A DNA stretch of 64,000 nucleotides. Source: Nakazawaea peltata. Its lineage: Eukaryota > Ascomycota > Pichiomycetes > Alaninales > Pachysolenaceae. Shown here in pieces: positions 10,173 to 20,293 of this stretch (positions within the stretch are counted from its first letter, which is position 1; each line of letters begins with the position of its first letter). The translations under genes and the position numbers were made by a program. Below the pieces are notes generated by a model. That model was not told the origin of the DNA. It made no database searches and was given only the letters and a program-made list of their open reading frames with translations. The stretch spans positions 190,620 through 254,619 of the forward strand of contig BCGQ01000007.1 of the NCBI GenBank assembly GCA_001599355.1, written 5' to 3'.

Positions 10173-11418
10173 TTGATAAGGAAAGAGGGTGTAACAGGGG
10201 CTCCAGCATTCAGGCCTGGAGGGTTATAGGGATTATAAATAAGAAAAGAAGTGAAAAAAGGCACTGAAGGTCCTTCCTGCTGCATATATTTTGGGATCCA
10301 ATTCCGCATCTTCATAACTGTAGCCTTGTATCGAAGATCCATCAAATAATTCCAGCTGTTACCACTTTGGGTGAAAGTAACGAAATCCCGAGGAAATTGA
10401 CCGATGAGTTTCCTAATTGGGGCATATTTCCTACTGAAGGGGGAGGAGACTGAAACGGAGGGGGAGCTCTAGAGCAGATGGGGGCGGGGTGCAATTGAAA
10501 GGAGGCAGAATGCCGAGAGTAATACCGCGCTAAACAAAGTTCAGGCAAATCTACCGTGCACTCGATCTAAATATCTTGTTGCACCTTCAATTGAGATCCA
10601 TAATAAACTGAAGATCAGATCACTTAAGTGTGAGGGGAATTTTGTGCGCAAATCTCTTTTATAGCTAGGAAAGGAAAACAAATACAGGAGAATCTAAGGG
10701 GTCAATTGACTCAGTTGTTTATTAGAATATCTAAACTAGGAGCCTATTCCGATTCAATGCCCACACTCATCTTTATCAAAGCAATACCTTAGTATCCGCG
10801 AATCTCCCTTCTTATCTTCTTCCCTATCGCTCTACCTATCGCTTTACCGATCTGTCTCCTATCAGGGTCTTTTTGCGCACAAATGCGCATTTTTTTCGAT
10901 TTTCACTCACCTTTTTCCTTACCCGAGGCCATCGGAAGGCGTATGAAAGCGCGCTACAAAAATAGAAACGCTCAATTATTTCCTAACGCAGCGACTAAGG
11001 TAAAGCTCATCTCTAAAATGCATGTAGAGCGTTATCTACGTCAAATGATCAAGATACCGTAGACCGAGTGTTATCAAGATCTCTCGTCTAGATCCACCTC
11101 AAACCATAGTTTTGTCCAATTTATCACCCGATTATTACCCAATCACATCCTCTCTTTATCCCAATCTATTAGTACTCTCCTATTCATGCACTCTATTTCA
11201 CAACAGTATTATCAACTAAGTTTCAAAATTATCACACTTGACATACTTTAACGCAAACCTTATTTTTGTATGTCACTAGCGCTAGTGGAAAATTTTTTTC
11301 TATGGAGATGCTTCATGTACTCGGAAAATATCTCCTCTTTTACCTGAGGGAAAATTCATATATATATTTTGAGGCGCCTACGAAATTTGGATAGTTTGAG
11401 GTTCAGAGAATATTGAAT
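10173..11418. promoter_or_regulatory. 1.25-kb divergent promoter: hydantoinase / permease 1
   Basis: No credible ORF is seen. It contains GATAAG at about 10174-10179, CTTATC near 10812 and other GATAA words (candidate nitrogen GATA-factor sites). It also has TTACCCG at 10919-10925 (Reb1-like) overlapping CCG-N7-CGG at 10923-10935, a perfect 14-bp palindrome at 11274-11287, and a TATATATATTTT box about 55 bases before the permease ATG. Long regulated promoters of this kind suit inducible catabolic genes. Confidence 0.55.
11274..11287. promoter_or_regulatory. Perfect 14-bp palindrome CACTAGCGCTAGTG
   Basis: The two 7-base arms, CACTAGC and GCTAGTG, are exact reverse complements with no spacer. 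They lie about 130 bases upstream of the permease ATG and about 75 bases upstream of its TATA box, where an operator for a dimeric regulator would sit. The binding factor is unknown. Confidence 0.5.
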
Positions 11419-13119
11419 ATGAGTGTTATTACTAGATTCAAGAAGCTGTTGATTTTAGAAGGTTCCGATGGCTTAATGAACCAGGATTTAATTCCTATGC
11501 CACCATCCAGAAGACTCTGGGATTGGAAGAGTTATACTGGTTTGTGGGCTATGAATGGTCTTTGTTTAAGTAGTTGGACTGCTCTGTCCTCTTTGTTATC
11601 TTTAGGTTTGACTGTAGGTCATACTATGGGTATTATTGTCATTGCCAACATTTTGATTTCTGTTGTTGCTATTATTAATGGTCAGTCTGGTGCTGATTTC
11701 CATATTGGTTACACTATGATTCTGAGAGTTTTGTTCGGTAACAAGTTGGGTCTGGTCATCCCATTGATCGCCAGAATTATTTTGAGTATTGTTTGGTTTG
11801 CCAGTACTCTGTGGGTTGGTGGTTTATGTTTGAACTGTGTTTTGTCCAGTTTGAGTCATCACTACTTGTATTTGGACAACACTTTCCCAGACTCTGTTCC
11901 ATTCACTTCTCAACAGTTGATTGGTTACGTAGTCTACATGTTTATCTGTTGTTTCCTTCTTTTAATTAAGCCAGAGAACATTGGTAAGCATTTGGTCATT
12001 TGTTCCTTTGTCACTTTCTTTGTTTCCATGGGTATTGTCATTTGGGCTGTCACTTTTGCTGGTGGAGAGGGACCTTTGATGCACACTGCTTCCGACTTGA
12101 CGAGTTCTGAAATGGGTTGGGCTTGGGTTTATGGTATCAGTTCTTTCTACGGATCCTTGTGTCTGGGTATCGCTAACCAAAACGATTATACGAGATTCTC
12201 CAAGACTAGAAAATCTCAAGCCTTGAGTACTTTCATTGCTTTGAATATCAGTGACTTGATTATCCCATTGATGGGTATTATAAGTTGTTCTGCCTTACTT
12301 AAGATCTATGACACTCAGTACTGGATGCCTAACGATATCATTATGCTCTGGATGCAAACTGATTACAATGCTAAATCTAGAGCTGGTGCTTTCTTCGCTG
12401 GTCTGGCCTTCACTTATTCTCAATTGATCTTCAACGTCTATGGTAACCTGTATAGTGCAGGTATGGATCTTCTGGGTCTTTGGCCATCTGTCATCAATAT
12501 CAGACGTGGTTCTTACATCCTGGTTCTCCTTTCATGGGTTATTCAAGCATGGAATTTCTATAACTCTGACTCCACTTTCATGACTGTCATGGCTCTGTTC
12601 AGTGTTTTCCTTTCCCCATTGATTGCCATTATGATCTGTGATTACTGGATCATCAGAAAGCGTACCTTGAAATTGAAGGACTTATACTCCAGCGACCCAG
12701 CCGGTTGTTACTACTATTACTACCAATTTAACCTCAGAGCCGTTGTCCTGTGGGTTTTGGGTTTCGCATGGGGTATCCCAGGAATGCTGACCCTGGCCAA
12801 TCCTTCTATCGTTCTTTCTCAAGGATGGATTAACTATTACTATGGTAACTCTTTCTTTGGTTTCGCCATCTCTTTCCTGCTTTACTACGTCTTCTGTCTT
12901 ATCTGGCCTATTCAAGGCGCTGGTGAATTAGATGAATATGACTACACCAAGACTTTCACGGACAAAGAATGTGAGCTGATTGGTATCAAGCCTTTCAACA
13001 GCTCTCTTTTGGAAGAAGAGTCCGAGGAGTTGAAAGTCGCCATCGTCGCTTCTCACCCAGAATTAGACACTCAGTTGATCAACAGAAGCAAGTTAGACAC
13101 CGAGGACTCCACCGATTAA
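11419..13119 (+). CDS. NCS1-family permease 1 (uracil/allantoin/hydantoin class)
   Basis: A plasma-membrane nucleobase-cation symporter-1 family transporter of about 566 residues, with roughly 12 membrane segments. The N-terminal signature is NQDLIPMPPSRRLW followed by a W-rich first helix, and family motifs include QNDYTRFS in the middle and ICDYWIIRK near the C-terminal cytoplasmic loop. The first true ATG is at 11419; the frame extends two codons upstream only through a TTG. A TATA box lies at about 11359. It is tandem with a clear paralogue 228 bases downstream. Bacterial Mhp1, also NCS1, carries hydantoins, and fungal members carry uracil, allantoin, uridine, cytosine or thiamine. The divergent hydantoinase neighbour makes a cyclic amide plausible. 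CTG codons fall in membrane helices and should be read as Ala. Confidence 0.88.
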   Translation: MSVITRFKKLLILEGSDGLMNQDLIPMPPSRRLWDWKSYTGLWAMNGLCLSSWTALSSLLSLGLTVGHTMGIIVIANILISVVAIINGQSGADFHIGYTMILRVLFGNKLGLVIPLIARIILSIVWFASTLWVGGLCLNCVLSSLSHHYLYLDNTFPDSVPFTSQQLIGYVVYMFICCFLLLIKPENIGKHLVICSFVTFFVSMGIVIWAVTFAGGEGPLMHTASDLTSSEMGWAWVYGISSFYGSLCLGIANQNDYTRFSKTRKSQALSTFIALNISDLIIPLMGIISCSALLKIYDTQYWMPNDIIMLWMQTDYNAKSRAGAFFAGLAFTYSQLIFNVYGNLYSAGMDLLGLWPSVINIRRGSYILVLLSWVIQAWNFYNSDSTFMTVMALFSVFLSPLIAIMICDYWIIRKRTLKLKDLYSSDPAGCYYYYYQFNLRAVVLWVLGFAWGIPGMLTLANPSIVLSQGWINYYYGNSFFGFAISFLLYYVFCLIWPIQGAGELDEYDYTKTFTDKECELIGIKPFNSSLLEEESEELKVAIVASHPELDTQLINRSKLDTEDSTD

Positions 13120-13347
13120 CTTGTTCCCCCTCATTTCATTTCTTTATAATGTTTTTAGTCTCTGTTATGCTTTTTAATACTCTAATTGAATATATTAAAA
13201 CCTTATCTTTATTCTATGCACAAACTAAACTTTAATTTTTTTTTTCAAAGCTCATCGGCCAAGAAATTTAGATCTTGAAAAGTTATATCAGAATTTTCTT
13301 GTAACCCCCTCAGAAGGCTCATCAGGCGAGCTTGAAACCGTTGGACC

Positions 13348-14955
13348 ATGCTCACCACTGCGAAAAAGTATATTCTCTTGGATGACGCAGACTCCAATTC
13401 TAATAAAGACTTAGCACCTATGCCAGCCAGTAGAAGGCTTTGGGGTTGGCCTTCCTATTTTGGATTCTGGGCTTTGAACGGTATCTGTTATCTGCAATGG
13501 ACTGTGGGATCTTCTTTGTTGTCTTTGGGGATCAGTGTACCTCAGTGCATTGGAGTAATGATCATCTCTAACATACTTGTTACTGTGTTATCCACTGTCA
13601 ATGGTCAGCTTGGTGTCGATTATCATATTGGGTTCTCGATGCAGCAAAGAGTCATCTTCGGTAAATCGAATGGATCGATCTTACCGATGTTGACTCGTAT
13701 TATTATCAGTATTGTATGGTTTGCCAATGACACCTTTGCTGGAGGTCTTTGTCTTAACTGTTGTTTCTACCTGATGAGCCCACACTATCTCAATATGGAG
13801 AACACTTTACCTGAAGGTTTATATATGACCACACAGGAGTTGATTGGGTACTGTGTATTCTTAGTGATCTGTGCCATTGGATTCCAGTTAAAAATGGAGC
13901 ATTGGGGAATTCACACCATCTTGAGTTCTGTCTGCACATTTCTGTCTCTGTTGGGTATTGTGATTTGGGCTGTAGTTCAGGAAGGAGGAAACGGACCCTT
14001 GGTTTCGCAAGGTACTTCGTTACAAAGCTCCAGTAGTGTTGCTTGGGCATGGATGAGTGGTATTTTATCTTTTTACGGAGCAATGACCAATTTAGTATTA
14101 AATAATTCTGATTATACCAGATTTGCAAGGACACCGAAGAGTCCATTGTATAGTATTACTTGCTCATATAATGTGTTTGGATTAGTATTCCCTGTAATGG
14201 GTGTCATTGCAGGGTCTCTGTTGTACGGAAAATATGATGCTGAATATTGGAATCCAAACGAAATCATAACTCTTTGGTTATACAATAATTACAATGCTAA
14301 ATCTAGACTGGCACTGTTCTTTGTCGGATTTTCATTCCTGTATTCCCAATTGGTTTATGCAGTCTTGGGAGATCTGTACAGTGCCTCTAGTGACTTGGCT
14401 GGTGTCTTGCCTAGATTCTTGAACATAAAACGTGGACTGTATGTCGTTTGGTTGTTATCATGGCTGTGCCAGCTGTGGTTGTTCTTTAACACATCTTCTG
14501 CTTTCCTCAGTGTAATGCTGTCATTCTCGGTATTCATGACACCTTTGATCGCAATTTGTTTATGTGATTATTGGCTTGTCAGAGGTAGGAAATTAAGTTT
14601 ATCAGCTTTATACTCACCTCTCAGCGATGGTCCAACAATCTACACCTATTTCCATGAATTCAATCCAAGAGCCATCATCAGTTTTCTCATTGGTTGTGTA
14701 TGGCTGTTACCTGGTCTTGCCGCATCTGTCAATGAAGACATTATTATCCCTGACGGGTTCATGAATTTCTTCAATGGAAGTTGGTTATTTGAGTTTGTTA
14801 TTTCATTCGCTGTTTACTATGCTCTCAGCAAAATATGGCCTGTTCCTGCACCAGGAGTAGAAGATGAAGATAATGTTGACGAATTCATCGATGAGAATAC
14901 CTCTTTGAATGTGGCAACCGTAACAGAACCAATTTTAACCAATAAGTATTTGTAA
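13348..14955 (+). CDS. NCS1-family permease 2, tandem paralogue
   Basis: A 535-codon paralogue of the preceding gene. The shared framework is SNKDLAPMPASRRLWGWPSY near the start, FGKSNGSILPMLTRIIISIVWFA, NNSDYTRFA, and ICLCDYWLVRGRKLSLSALY. The two copies have diverged in most loops and in codon use (the first has richer preferred codons), so the duplication is not recent and specificity may differ. The start is the ATG at 13348. The 228-base gap from the first permease has no TATA box as clear as that of permease 1. It ends 0.8 kb before KEX2 and marks the right edge of the putative catabolic cluster. Confidence 0.87.
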   Translation: MLTTAKKYILLDDADSNSNKDLAPMPASRRLWGWPSYFGFWALNGICYLQWTVGSSLLSLGISVPQCIGVMIISNILVTVLSTVNGQLGVDYHIGFSMQQRVIFGKSNGSILPMLTRIIISIVWFANDTFAGGLCLNCCFYLMSPHYLNMENTLPEGLYMTTQELIGYCVFLVICAIGFQLKMEHWGIHTILSSVCTFLSLLGIVIWAVVQEGGNGPLVSQGTSLQSSSSVAWAWMSGILSFYGAMTNLVLNNSDYTRFARTPKSPLYSITCSYNVFGLVFPVMGVIAGSLLYGKYDAEYWNPNEIITLWLYNNYNAKSRLALFFVGFSFLYSQLVYAVLGDLYSASSDLAGVLPRFLNIKRGLYVVWLLSWLCQLWLFFNTSSAFLSVMLSFSVFMTPLIAICLCDYWLVRGRKLSLSALYSPLSDGPTIYTYFHEFNPRAIISFLIGCVWLLPGLAASVNEDIIIPDGFMNFFNGSWLFEFVISFAVYYALSKIWPVPAPGVEDEDNVDEFIDENTSLNVATVTEPILTNKYL

Positions 14956-15737
14956 TTGATTTTTAATATTTAGTTTCATCAAATCGAGAAAATCATATGT
15001 AAGACATGTTGTCAATCCGACCAAAACCTTAAATGTAATCACTCCACTAAAGGCGTCAAGGGGATGCAACTGCTGCAATTAATAAGTTTCATCGGAGCAC
15101 AACAATTCAAATAGATTCATGCATAATGGGTAGAAATAACCCGAAACAAAAAGAGTGTTCTAATGCCATGTATGTGTCAGAAATTAAGGTATATTCACCG
15201 AGTGCACTCTTCTGTCCCTTGAAATTTAAATCTTGGCATCACCTCTTCTCTATTGAATAATGAACCCCCGCCCCACAATTCAGTAGAAACAGAAACACCC
15301 CCAATTCCGTCGTGCATATAAACCTCAAATTCCCCAATTGGGATACATAACCTTAATATTCCACCAAGGTTACATCCAAATACCGGAACGTGTTTCCGCT
15401 GAAATTCAACTCTCTCTGCATCTATGGTCACTATTTGGTTACCAAAGCATCCCCAAACACCATCACTACTCTCACGCCTCACCCGAACCCTCTCCCCAGC
15501 CCTCTCCCTAACCCCCCTCTAATAAGCCTCCCGCCTTAGTCCCCCTCGATTTCGTATTTTGCTCCTCTTGATATTTTCGCGCTATGAAACGAACAGCGCC
15601 GATTTGACAGAGGTTTCAGCGGTAAAGAACAGAGGTCGATACCAAGTTTCCAGGGTTTTCAAGTTATATCAGGGGTCATTGTCGTGAAGACGCGCAAATA
15701 CATTCAAGAGTCCTCCTCATTTCCCTAAATACCCGCA
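14956..15737. other. Intergenic region upstream of KEX2
   Basis: No convincing ORF is seen: the 95-codon frame on the minus strand has no ATG start. One exact GTCGTGCA lies at 15309-15316. The last 200 bases before KEX2 are C/T-rich then mixed, with no clear TATA box, as expected for a constitutive gene. Confidence 0.5.
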
Positions 15738-18305
15738 ATGAAGCTCCACGTACTATGGGCCATAATACAGGCGCTAACTGTAACGGTGAACGCTAACCAG
15801 ACACCTCAAATGAGTATTCCTCAGCGTGATTTCGACACCAGACATTACCTCGCGGTCGAGCTCACCGACGTTGAACACTTCCTCTCGCAATTCCCACAAT
15901 TCCACTACGAGCATACGGCCAGGGCCCTTACAAATCACCATATTTTCAGCATCGAAAGAGACCATGAAGATTCAATGGTATTAAATCTTCATGGTGACGA
16001 GTCCTCACTGTTGAATGTGCTCGAGAAACGTGATCACCATACCTTATTCAGCTCCCTAGCCGAATATGGTGTCAAGACTATTCATAACCTCCCGCCTAAA
16101 CAGTTAGTTAAGAGAGCTCCCGTCGATCTCAGTGGGGATAAAGCCAATCAGCCTCTCTTGGAGCTGGAGAAAAAGCTTGGGATTGACGACCCGATCTTCC
16201 CAAATCAATGGCATCTCATTAATACTCTGTACCCTGGCCATGATGTCAACGTTTCAGGGGTGTGGTATGACGGAATCACCGGCCAAGGTGTCACCGTCCT
16301 GATTGTAGACGATGGTTTGGACTATGAAAGTGCCGATTTACAGCGTCTGTTTTCAAAAGAAGGGTCTTGGGATTTCAATGATAACACTCTGCTCCCAAAA
16401 CCTCGTTTAAATGACGATTATCATGGGACAAGATGTGCTTCGGAGATCGCAGCCGAAAAAGGTAACGCTTTCTGTGGTGTTGGAGTCGCTTATAATGCTA
16501 AAGTAGCTGGAATTCGAATCTTGAGTGGACCTATCACTTCTGAAGAGGAGCTGCTGTCCTTAGTATACGGTTTGGATGTGAATGACATATATTCATGCTC
16601 GTGGGGTCCACCGGATGATGGTAGATCCATGCTGCTGCCAGACAATTTGGTCCTCTCACTGATGATCCAAGGTGTTCTCGATGGACGTGACGGGAAAGGT
16701 GCCGTTTACGTCTTCGCTAGTGGAAATGGAGGTTTCCATGGTGACAATTGTAACTTCGATGGGTATACTAACAGTATTTATTCCATCACCGTAACAGCCA
16801 TCGATCATAAAGGTTTACATCCTCCATATCTGGAGGCCTGCTCAGCTGTCCTTGTAACAACTTACTCATCTGGGTCTGGAGAGCATATAAATACTGGAGA
16901 CTTCCACGGCCTGTGTAGTAATAGTCATGGTGGAACCTCAGCTCTGGCTCCATTACTGCTGGGAATCTACTCTCTTGTATTAGAACTGAACCCAAGCTTG
17001 ACTTGGAGAGATATGCAGTATTTGTCTGTGATGAGTACGGTAGAAATCAACCAAGGAGATGGTGCCTGGCAAGAAAACAAAGCTATCAACAAGAGATATT
17101 CACATAAATACGGTTACGGTAAGATCGACGCCTACAAAATGGTGGAGATGGCTAAGACATGGGAGAATGTAACCCCTCAATCTTGGTATTATAAAGACTT
17201 AAAGAAGGTAGACAAACTGGGGAAAGGCAGCGAAGTAGTAAGTGATACGATCAGTGTGTCTCTGGATGAATTAGAGGATGCCAATTTCAAGAGTATCGAG
17301 CATGTAACTGTCACTGTAAATGCCGACTCTGCTTCTAGAGGAAAGATTAGTTTCACTTTGAAGTCTCCTTCTGGTGTAGTAAGTGAATTGCTGCCCTTCC
17401 GTAAATTAGATAACGATAAAACTGGATTTAAGAACTGGACTTTCATGACTGTGGCTCATTGGGGAGAATCAGGAGACGGTGACTGGGTTTTAGAGGTGAC
17501 TGGAGCCGATGATAATGAGTTCAAATTGAAAGATTGGCATTTGAAATTCTTTGGACTGTCTATTAATGGATCTAAAGCGATTAAATTCCCATTACCGGGC
17601 CATGAGAATGACCCTCCAGTTCCTGCAACCACTGTCAGTACATTGAAATCGGCCGAACCATCAACAACCAAGACCGCGGCTCCATTTACCACTAAAACAA
17701 CGGTTGAACCAACTACTACAACTCCAATTGATGATGAAGTAGAAGTCACTACTTCCTCAACCTCCTCAACCTCATCTACTTCATCGACTGCTGCTGCCAC
17801 AACTACTTCTTCCCATGATAAAGGTGTAGAAAATGGAGACAACGATTACTCAGACGAAGAAGGACTGCAAAAAACAAGAGTCTACTCTCATTACTCAGAA
17901 TACTTCCTCTTCTTAGTGGCAGTGGGATTCATACTGTGTTTAGTCATCATGAAGTTAGCCTCTCGTAAGAACTCTCGTCGTAGAAGACGTGAAGAATATG
18001 AGTTTGATATTATTGGAGGAGACGACGGGTTCGATACTGACGATACTAATACTACAGCAGATGAAGCAAGCTTCTATGATCGTGATAATAGAGATATTCA
18101 TAACCCATTTGAGAGAGAAGATGATTCTTTCGAGATTTCAGACGAAGAAATTGAGCTGGCTGTGGCTGAAACCCCTGCTGAAGCTCCAACTCAAACTCCA
18201 GCCGAACCTCCAACTACAGCTCCTGACTCTACTCCTTCCGAATATTCTCGTGATACCGAAGATACCGACGAAAATTCAAAATTAACCCCATCAAAATCAA
18301 ATTAG
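15738..18305 (+). CDS. KEX2: Kexin, Golgi proprotein convertase
   Basis: A subtilisin-like protease that cleaves after Lys-Arg/Arg-Arg in the late Golgi, for example in alpha-factor and secreted-enzyme precursors. Order of parts (855 residues): signal peptide (1-20); prodomain ending at Lys125-Arg126 in LVKR, the self-cleavage site; catalytic domain with Asp191 (IVDDGLDYE), His229 (DYHGTRC), oxyanion Asn330 (ASGNGG) and Ser401 (GGTSA); P domain; Ser/Thr-rich stalk; one membrane helix (about 722-742); acidic cytosolic tail. The tail keeps YEFDII, the known Golgi-retention signal of yeast Kex2. In the active-site loop the gene has CTG where all kexins have Ala (GTSAAAPLAAG), strong evidence that CTG is alanine here. 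The length and architecture are those of a complete gene. Confidence 0.97.
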   Translation: MKLHVLWAIIQALTVTVNANQTPQMSIPQRDFDTRHYLAVELTDVEHFLSQFPQFHYEHTARALTNHHIFSIERDHEDSMVLNLHGDESSLLNVLEKRDHHTLFSSLAEYGVKTIHNLPPKQLVKRAPVDLSGDKANQPLLELEKKLGIDDPIFPNQWHLINTLYPGHDVNVSGVWYDGITGQGVTVLIVDDGLDYESADLQRLFSKEGSWDFNDNTLLPKPRLNDDYHGTRCASEIAAEKGNAFCGVGVAYNAKVAGIRILSGPITSEEELLSLVYGLDVNDIYSCSWGPPDDGRSMLLPDNLVLSLMIQGVLDGRDGKGAVYVFASGNGGFHGDNCNFDGYTNSIYSITVTAIDHKGLHPPYLEACSAVLVTTYSSGSGEHINTGDFHGLCSNSHGGTSALAPLLLGIYSLVLELNPSLTWRDMQYLSVMSTVEINQGDGAWQENKAINKRYSHKYGYGKIDAYKMVEMAKTWENVTPQSWYYKDLKKVDKLGKGSEVVSDTISVSLDELEDANFKSIEHVTVTVNADSASRGKISFTLKSPSGVVSELLPFRKLDNDKTGFKNWTFMTVAHWGESGDGDWVLEVTGADDNEFKLKDWHLKFFGLSINGSKAIKFPLPGHENDPPVPATTVSTLKSAEPSTTKTAAPFTTKTTVEPTTTTPIDDEVEVTTSSTSSTSSTSSTAAATTTSSHDKGVENGDNDYSDEEGLQKTRVYSHYSEYFLFLVAVGFILCLVIMKLASRKNSRRRRREEYEFDIIGGDDGFDTDDTNTTADEASFYDRDNRDIHNPFEREDDSFEISDEEIELAVAETPAEAPTQTPAEPPTTAPDSTPSEYSRDTEDTDENSKLTPSKSN

Positions 18306-18580
18306 ACATTCTTATCTAATCAATAAATCCTATTTGGTGTTATGATGTAATGATGTAGACTCGTAGACTCACTGAGCGTACCGGTTTTTTTTATTTTGGT
18401 GTAACGATGTCTCGGAAATTTCCTATTGGCGTCTGTCGGGACTTGTCATGTCCGCGCGGAATTTGTGCCACGCGCAGAAGGAAATGCCGGGGGAAAAGCC
18501 GAGCGAGGATCCCAGCGGCACTAGTCAAAAATTGAAAAATTACTAAGGAGATTAATAATTGGTAGGTGATTGAAATCGCA

Positions 18581-19876
18581 ATGGGGTACAATTATTTTCT
18601 CCTCCTGACTACATTTTGGTCACTTGTCAGTGCTGATATGGACATGTCTCTGGCAGCTGACGATCCAGTCGATATGACTGGGATCAATGCAGCTCCAAAG
18701 ACTTTCCATTGGTTAGCTACAGTTGCGTTGTTATTTATGTTACCTTGTGTAGGGGCGGTGTTATCTATGGCAGGAAGATTCGGATCACTGACTGTGATTC
18801 AATTGATTTCGACAGTTTATGCGTGTTTCGAGCTGCTTTTCCTTCGTTTCCCTGATATGACAGGCCATGAGAACAGAACCTCCAGAGGAACTCTGTGGGT
18901 GTTGCTGTTCCTGATGGCTCTGACGGTATTTTGTGGTAGTGCTGCTAGTGGTAGTAATGGATTGTTATTGAATGAGCATTTGAAATCAAAATGGATAGCC
19001 CGTGTCGGGTCTCAAGTGTTTGTGCTGCTCCATAGATCATTATCTGTAATTGTTACTTTAATGGGATGGGTGAAACTGTGTATGGCCCCAGTTCTGTTGC
19101 TTGGTTTCTGTTATGATAATCATACTGGCCAATGTATTGCTCATGGTATAATGGGATCATCTTTCGTAGCGTATGGTCTGTATTACGCTGTGTTGTTAGT
19201 TGTGCCATGGGTCAGAAGAGGAAATTCTAAGGGAACCAGTCCTGAAATGTATGATTCTCTGGTCATAACTTTATGGGGATTTGTTAATACTTGGACTGAG
19301 CATAGATGGGGTCGTGAACTGTGGTCAATGAGTGATTATCAACATACTTCAATGGGTATTGTATGGTGGTCTATGGGATTATTGGGGATGTTTTTAAGTC
19401 GTGGGGGGAGAAGGACCTTTGTTCCTCTGCTTGTATTAGTTTTCACAGGATATTCGATGAGTGAACATTCCCAACATCTTGAAGTTTCTACTAAAGTTCA
19501 TGCCATGTTTGGTTACCTGTTAATTGGGGGTAGTGTGCTGCGTATTATTGAAATTCTGTTCTTATTAAAAGATGAACGTGAAATGCCTACTAAACGTATT
19601 AACTCGTTCCAATATATGCCTGCTTTTTGTCTTGTAGAGGCTGGAATCTTGTTTATGGGTGCTACTGAAGAGCAATTGAAGTTGGTGAGTCGTTTGGGTT
19701 CTGATCATTCTGCTTATATTTTAGTATTGACTTCTGCTCTGTCGATTATCTACCTTTGGGTATTGCTTTTAATTGAATTGTATTTGAAACTTGTCGGAAC
19801 TACATCTCTGGATCAATATGAACTGGTGGATGAATTTGAATTGGAGAGTGTCACTTCTGAAACTCAGACTCCATAA
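18581..19876 (+). CDS. YTP1: YTP1-like multi-pass membrane protein
   Basis: A 431-residue membrane protein of the Ytp1/DUF2427 family, starting at the first ATG (18581); five upstream codons in frame begin with GTG and are excluded. There is a cleavable-looking hydrophobic leader (GYNYFLLLTTFWSLVSA), then about ten hydrophobic segments. Family marks include TFHWLATVALLFMLPCVG, the HRWGRELWSM region and HAMFGYLLIGGSVLRIIEI. The histidines in the core resemble those of cytochrome-b561-like folds, but no function is established for Ytp1. It is encoded 276 bases after KEX2 on the same strand. Confidence 0.85.
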   Translation: MGYNYFLLLTTFWSLVSADMDMSLAADDPVDMTGINAAPKTFHWLATVALLFMLPCVGAVLSMAGRFGSLTVIQLISTVYACFELLFLRFPDMTGHENRTSRGTLWVLLFLMALTVFCGSAASGSNGLLLNEHLKSKWIARVGSQVFVLLHRSLSVIVTLMGWVKLCMAPVLLLGFCYDNHTGQCIAHGIMGSSFVAYGLYYAVLLVVPWVRRGNSKGTSPEMYDSLVITLWGFVNTWTEHRWGRELWSMSDYQHTSMGIVWWSMGLLGMFLSRGGRRTFVPLLVLVFTGYSMSEHSQHLEVSTKVHAMFGYLLIGGSVLRIIEILFLLKDEREMPTKRINSFQYMPAFCLVEAGILFMGATEEQLKLVSRLGSDHSAYILVLTSALSIIYLWVLLLIELYLKLVGTTSLDQYELVDEFELESVTSETQTP

Positions 19877-20293
19877 AAATAATAAGAGATAATGATTAAT
19901 TTATGACTTAAATTTGCAAGGTGTAGTGAAAGTAGGCCACTTGAAGTAATCATAGAATCATTTAATTGTGTTCACCCTGTTTATTCCTATATAGTTCGAT
20001 CTCTTTACAGCCGGTCTCCAGCTCAGGATAACTCTCTCCGGCATCCCCTCCGATATCCCTCTCCAATATCCTTCTCCAATATCCTTCCCCAATATCCGTC
20101 CCAGTATCCCCTCCGATAACCCCCTTTTATGTAGTGCACAAAATCCCAAATATTAGTCGTGCACATAAACTCATTTCCCATTCCGGCTAAATGCTTATCC
20201 CTCTCCGAATCGCCCTTCTTATCGCCTTAGACAAGATTTGAAGAGCCACACAAGTCAACTTCTCATCCAATAATCATATAACAAAGTCAAAAA
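19877..20293. other. Intergenic region YTP1-like / NIT2
   Basis: It contains a C/T-rich minisatellite (20034-20127) and an exact GTCGTGCA at 20156-20163, 131 bases before the NIT2 ATG. No gene is seen. Confidence 0.6.
20034..20127. repeat. Minisatellite, about 7 units of CTCCAATATCC(C/T)
   Basis: Degenerate 12-14-base units run head to tail: CTCCGATATCCC, TCTCCAATATCC, TTCTCCAATATCC, TTCCCCAATATCC and similar. The units differ by one to three bases, so the array is not newly expanded. Confidence 0.7.

Noticed and set aside
10342-10548. 68-codon minus-strand ORF in the hydantoinase/permease promoter
   Set aside because: Cys/Pro-rich low-complexity translation, no homology recognised, placed inside a divergent promoter.
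15195-15482. 95-codon minus-strand ORF upstream of KEX2
   Set aside because: It begins with GTG, not ATG, and lies in a promoter; no family features.
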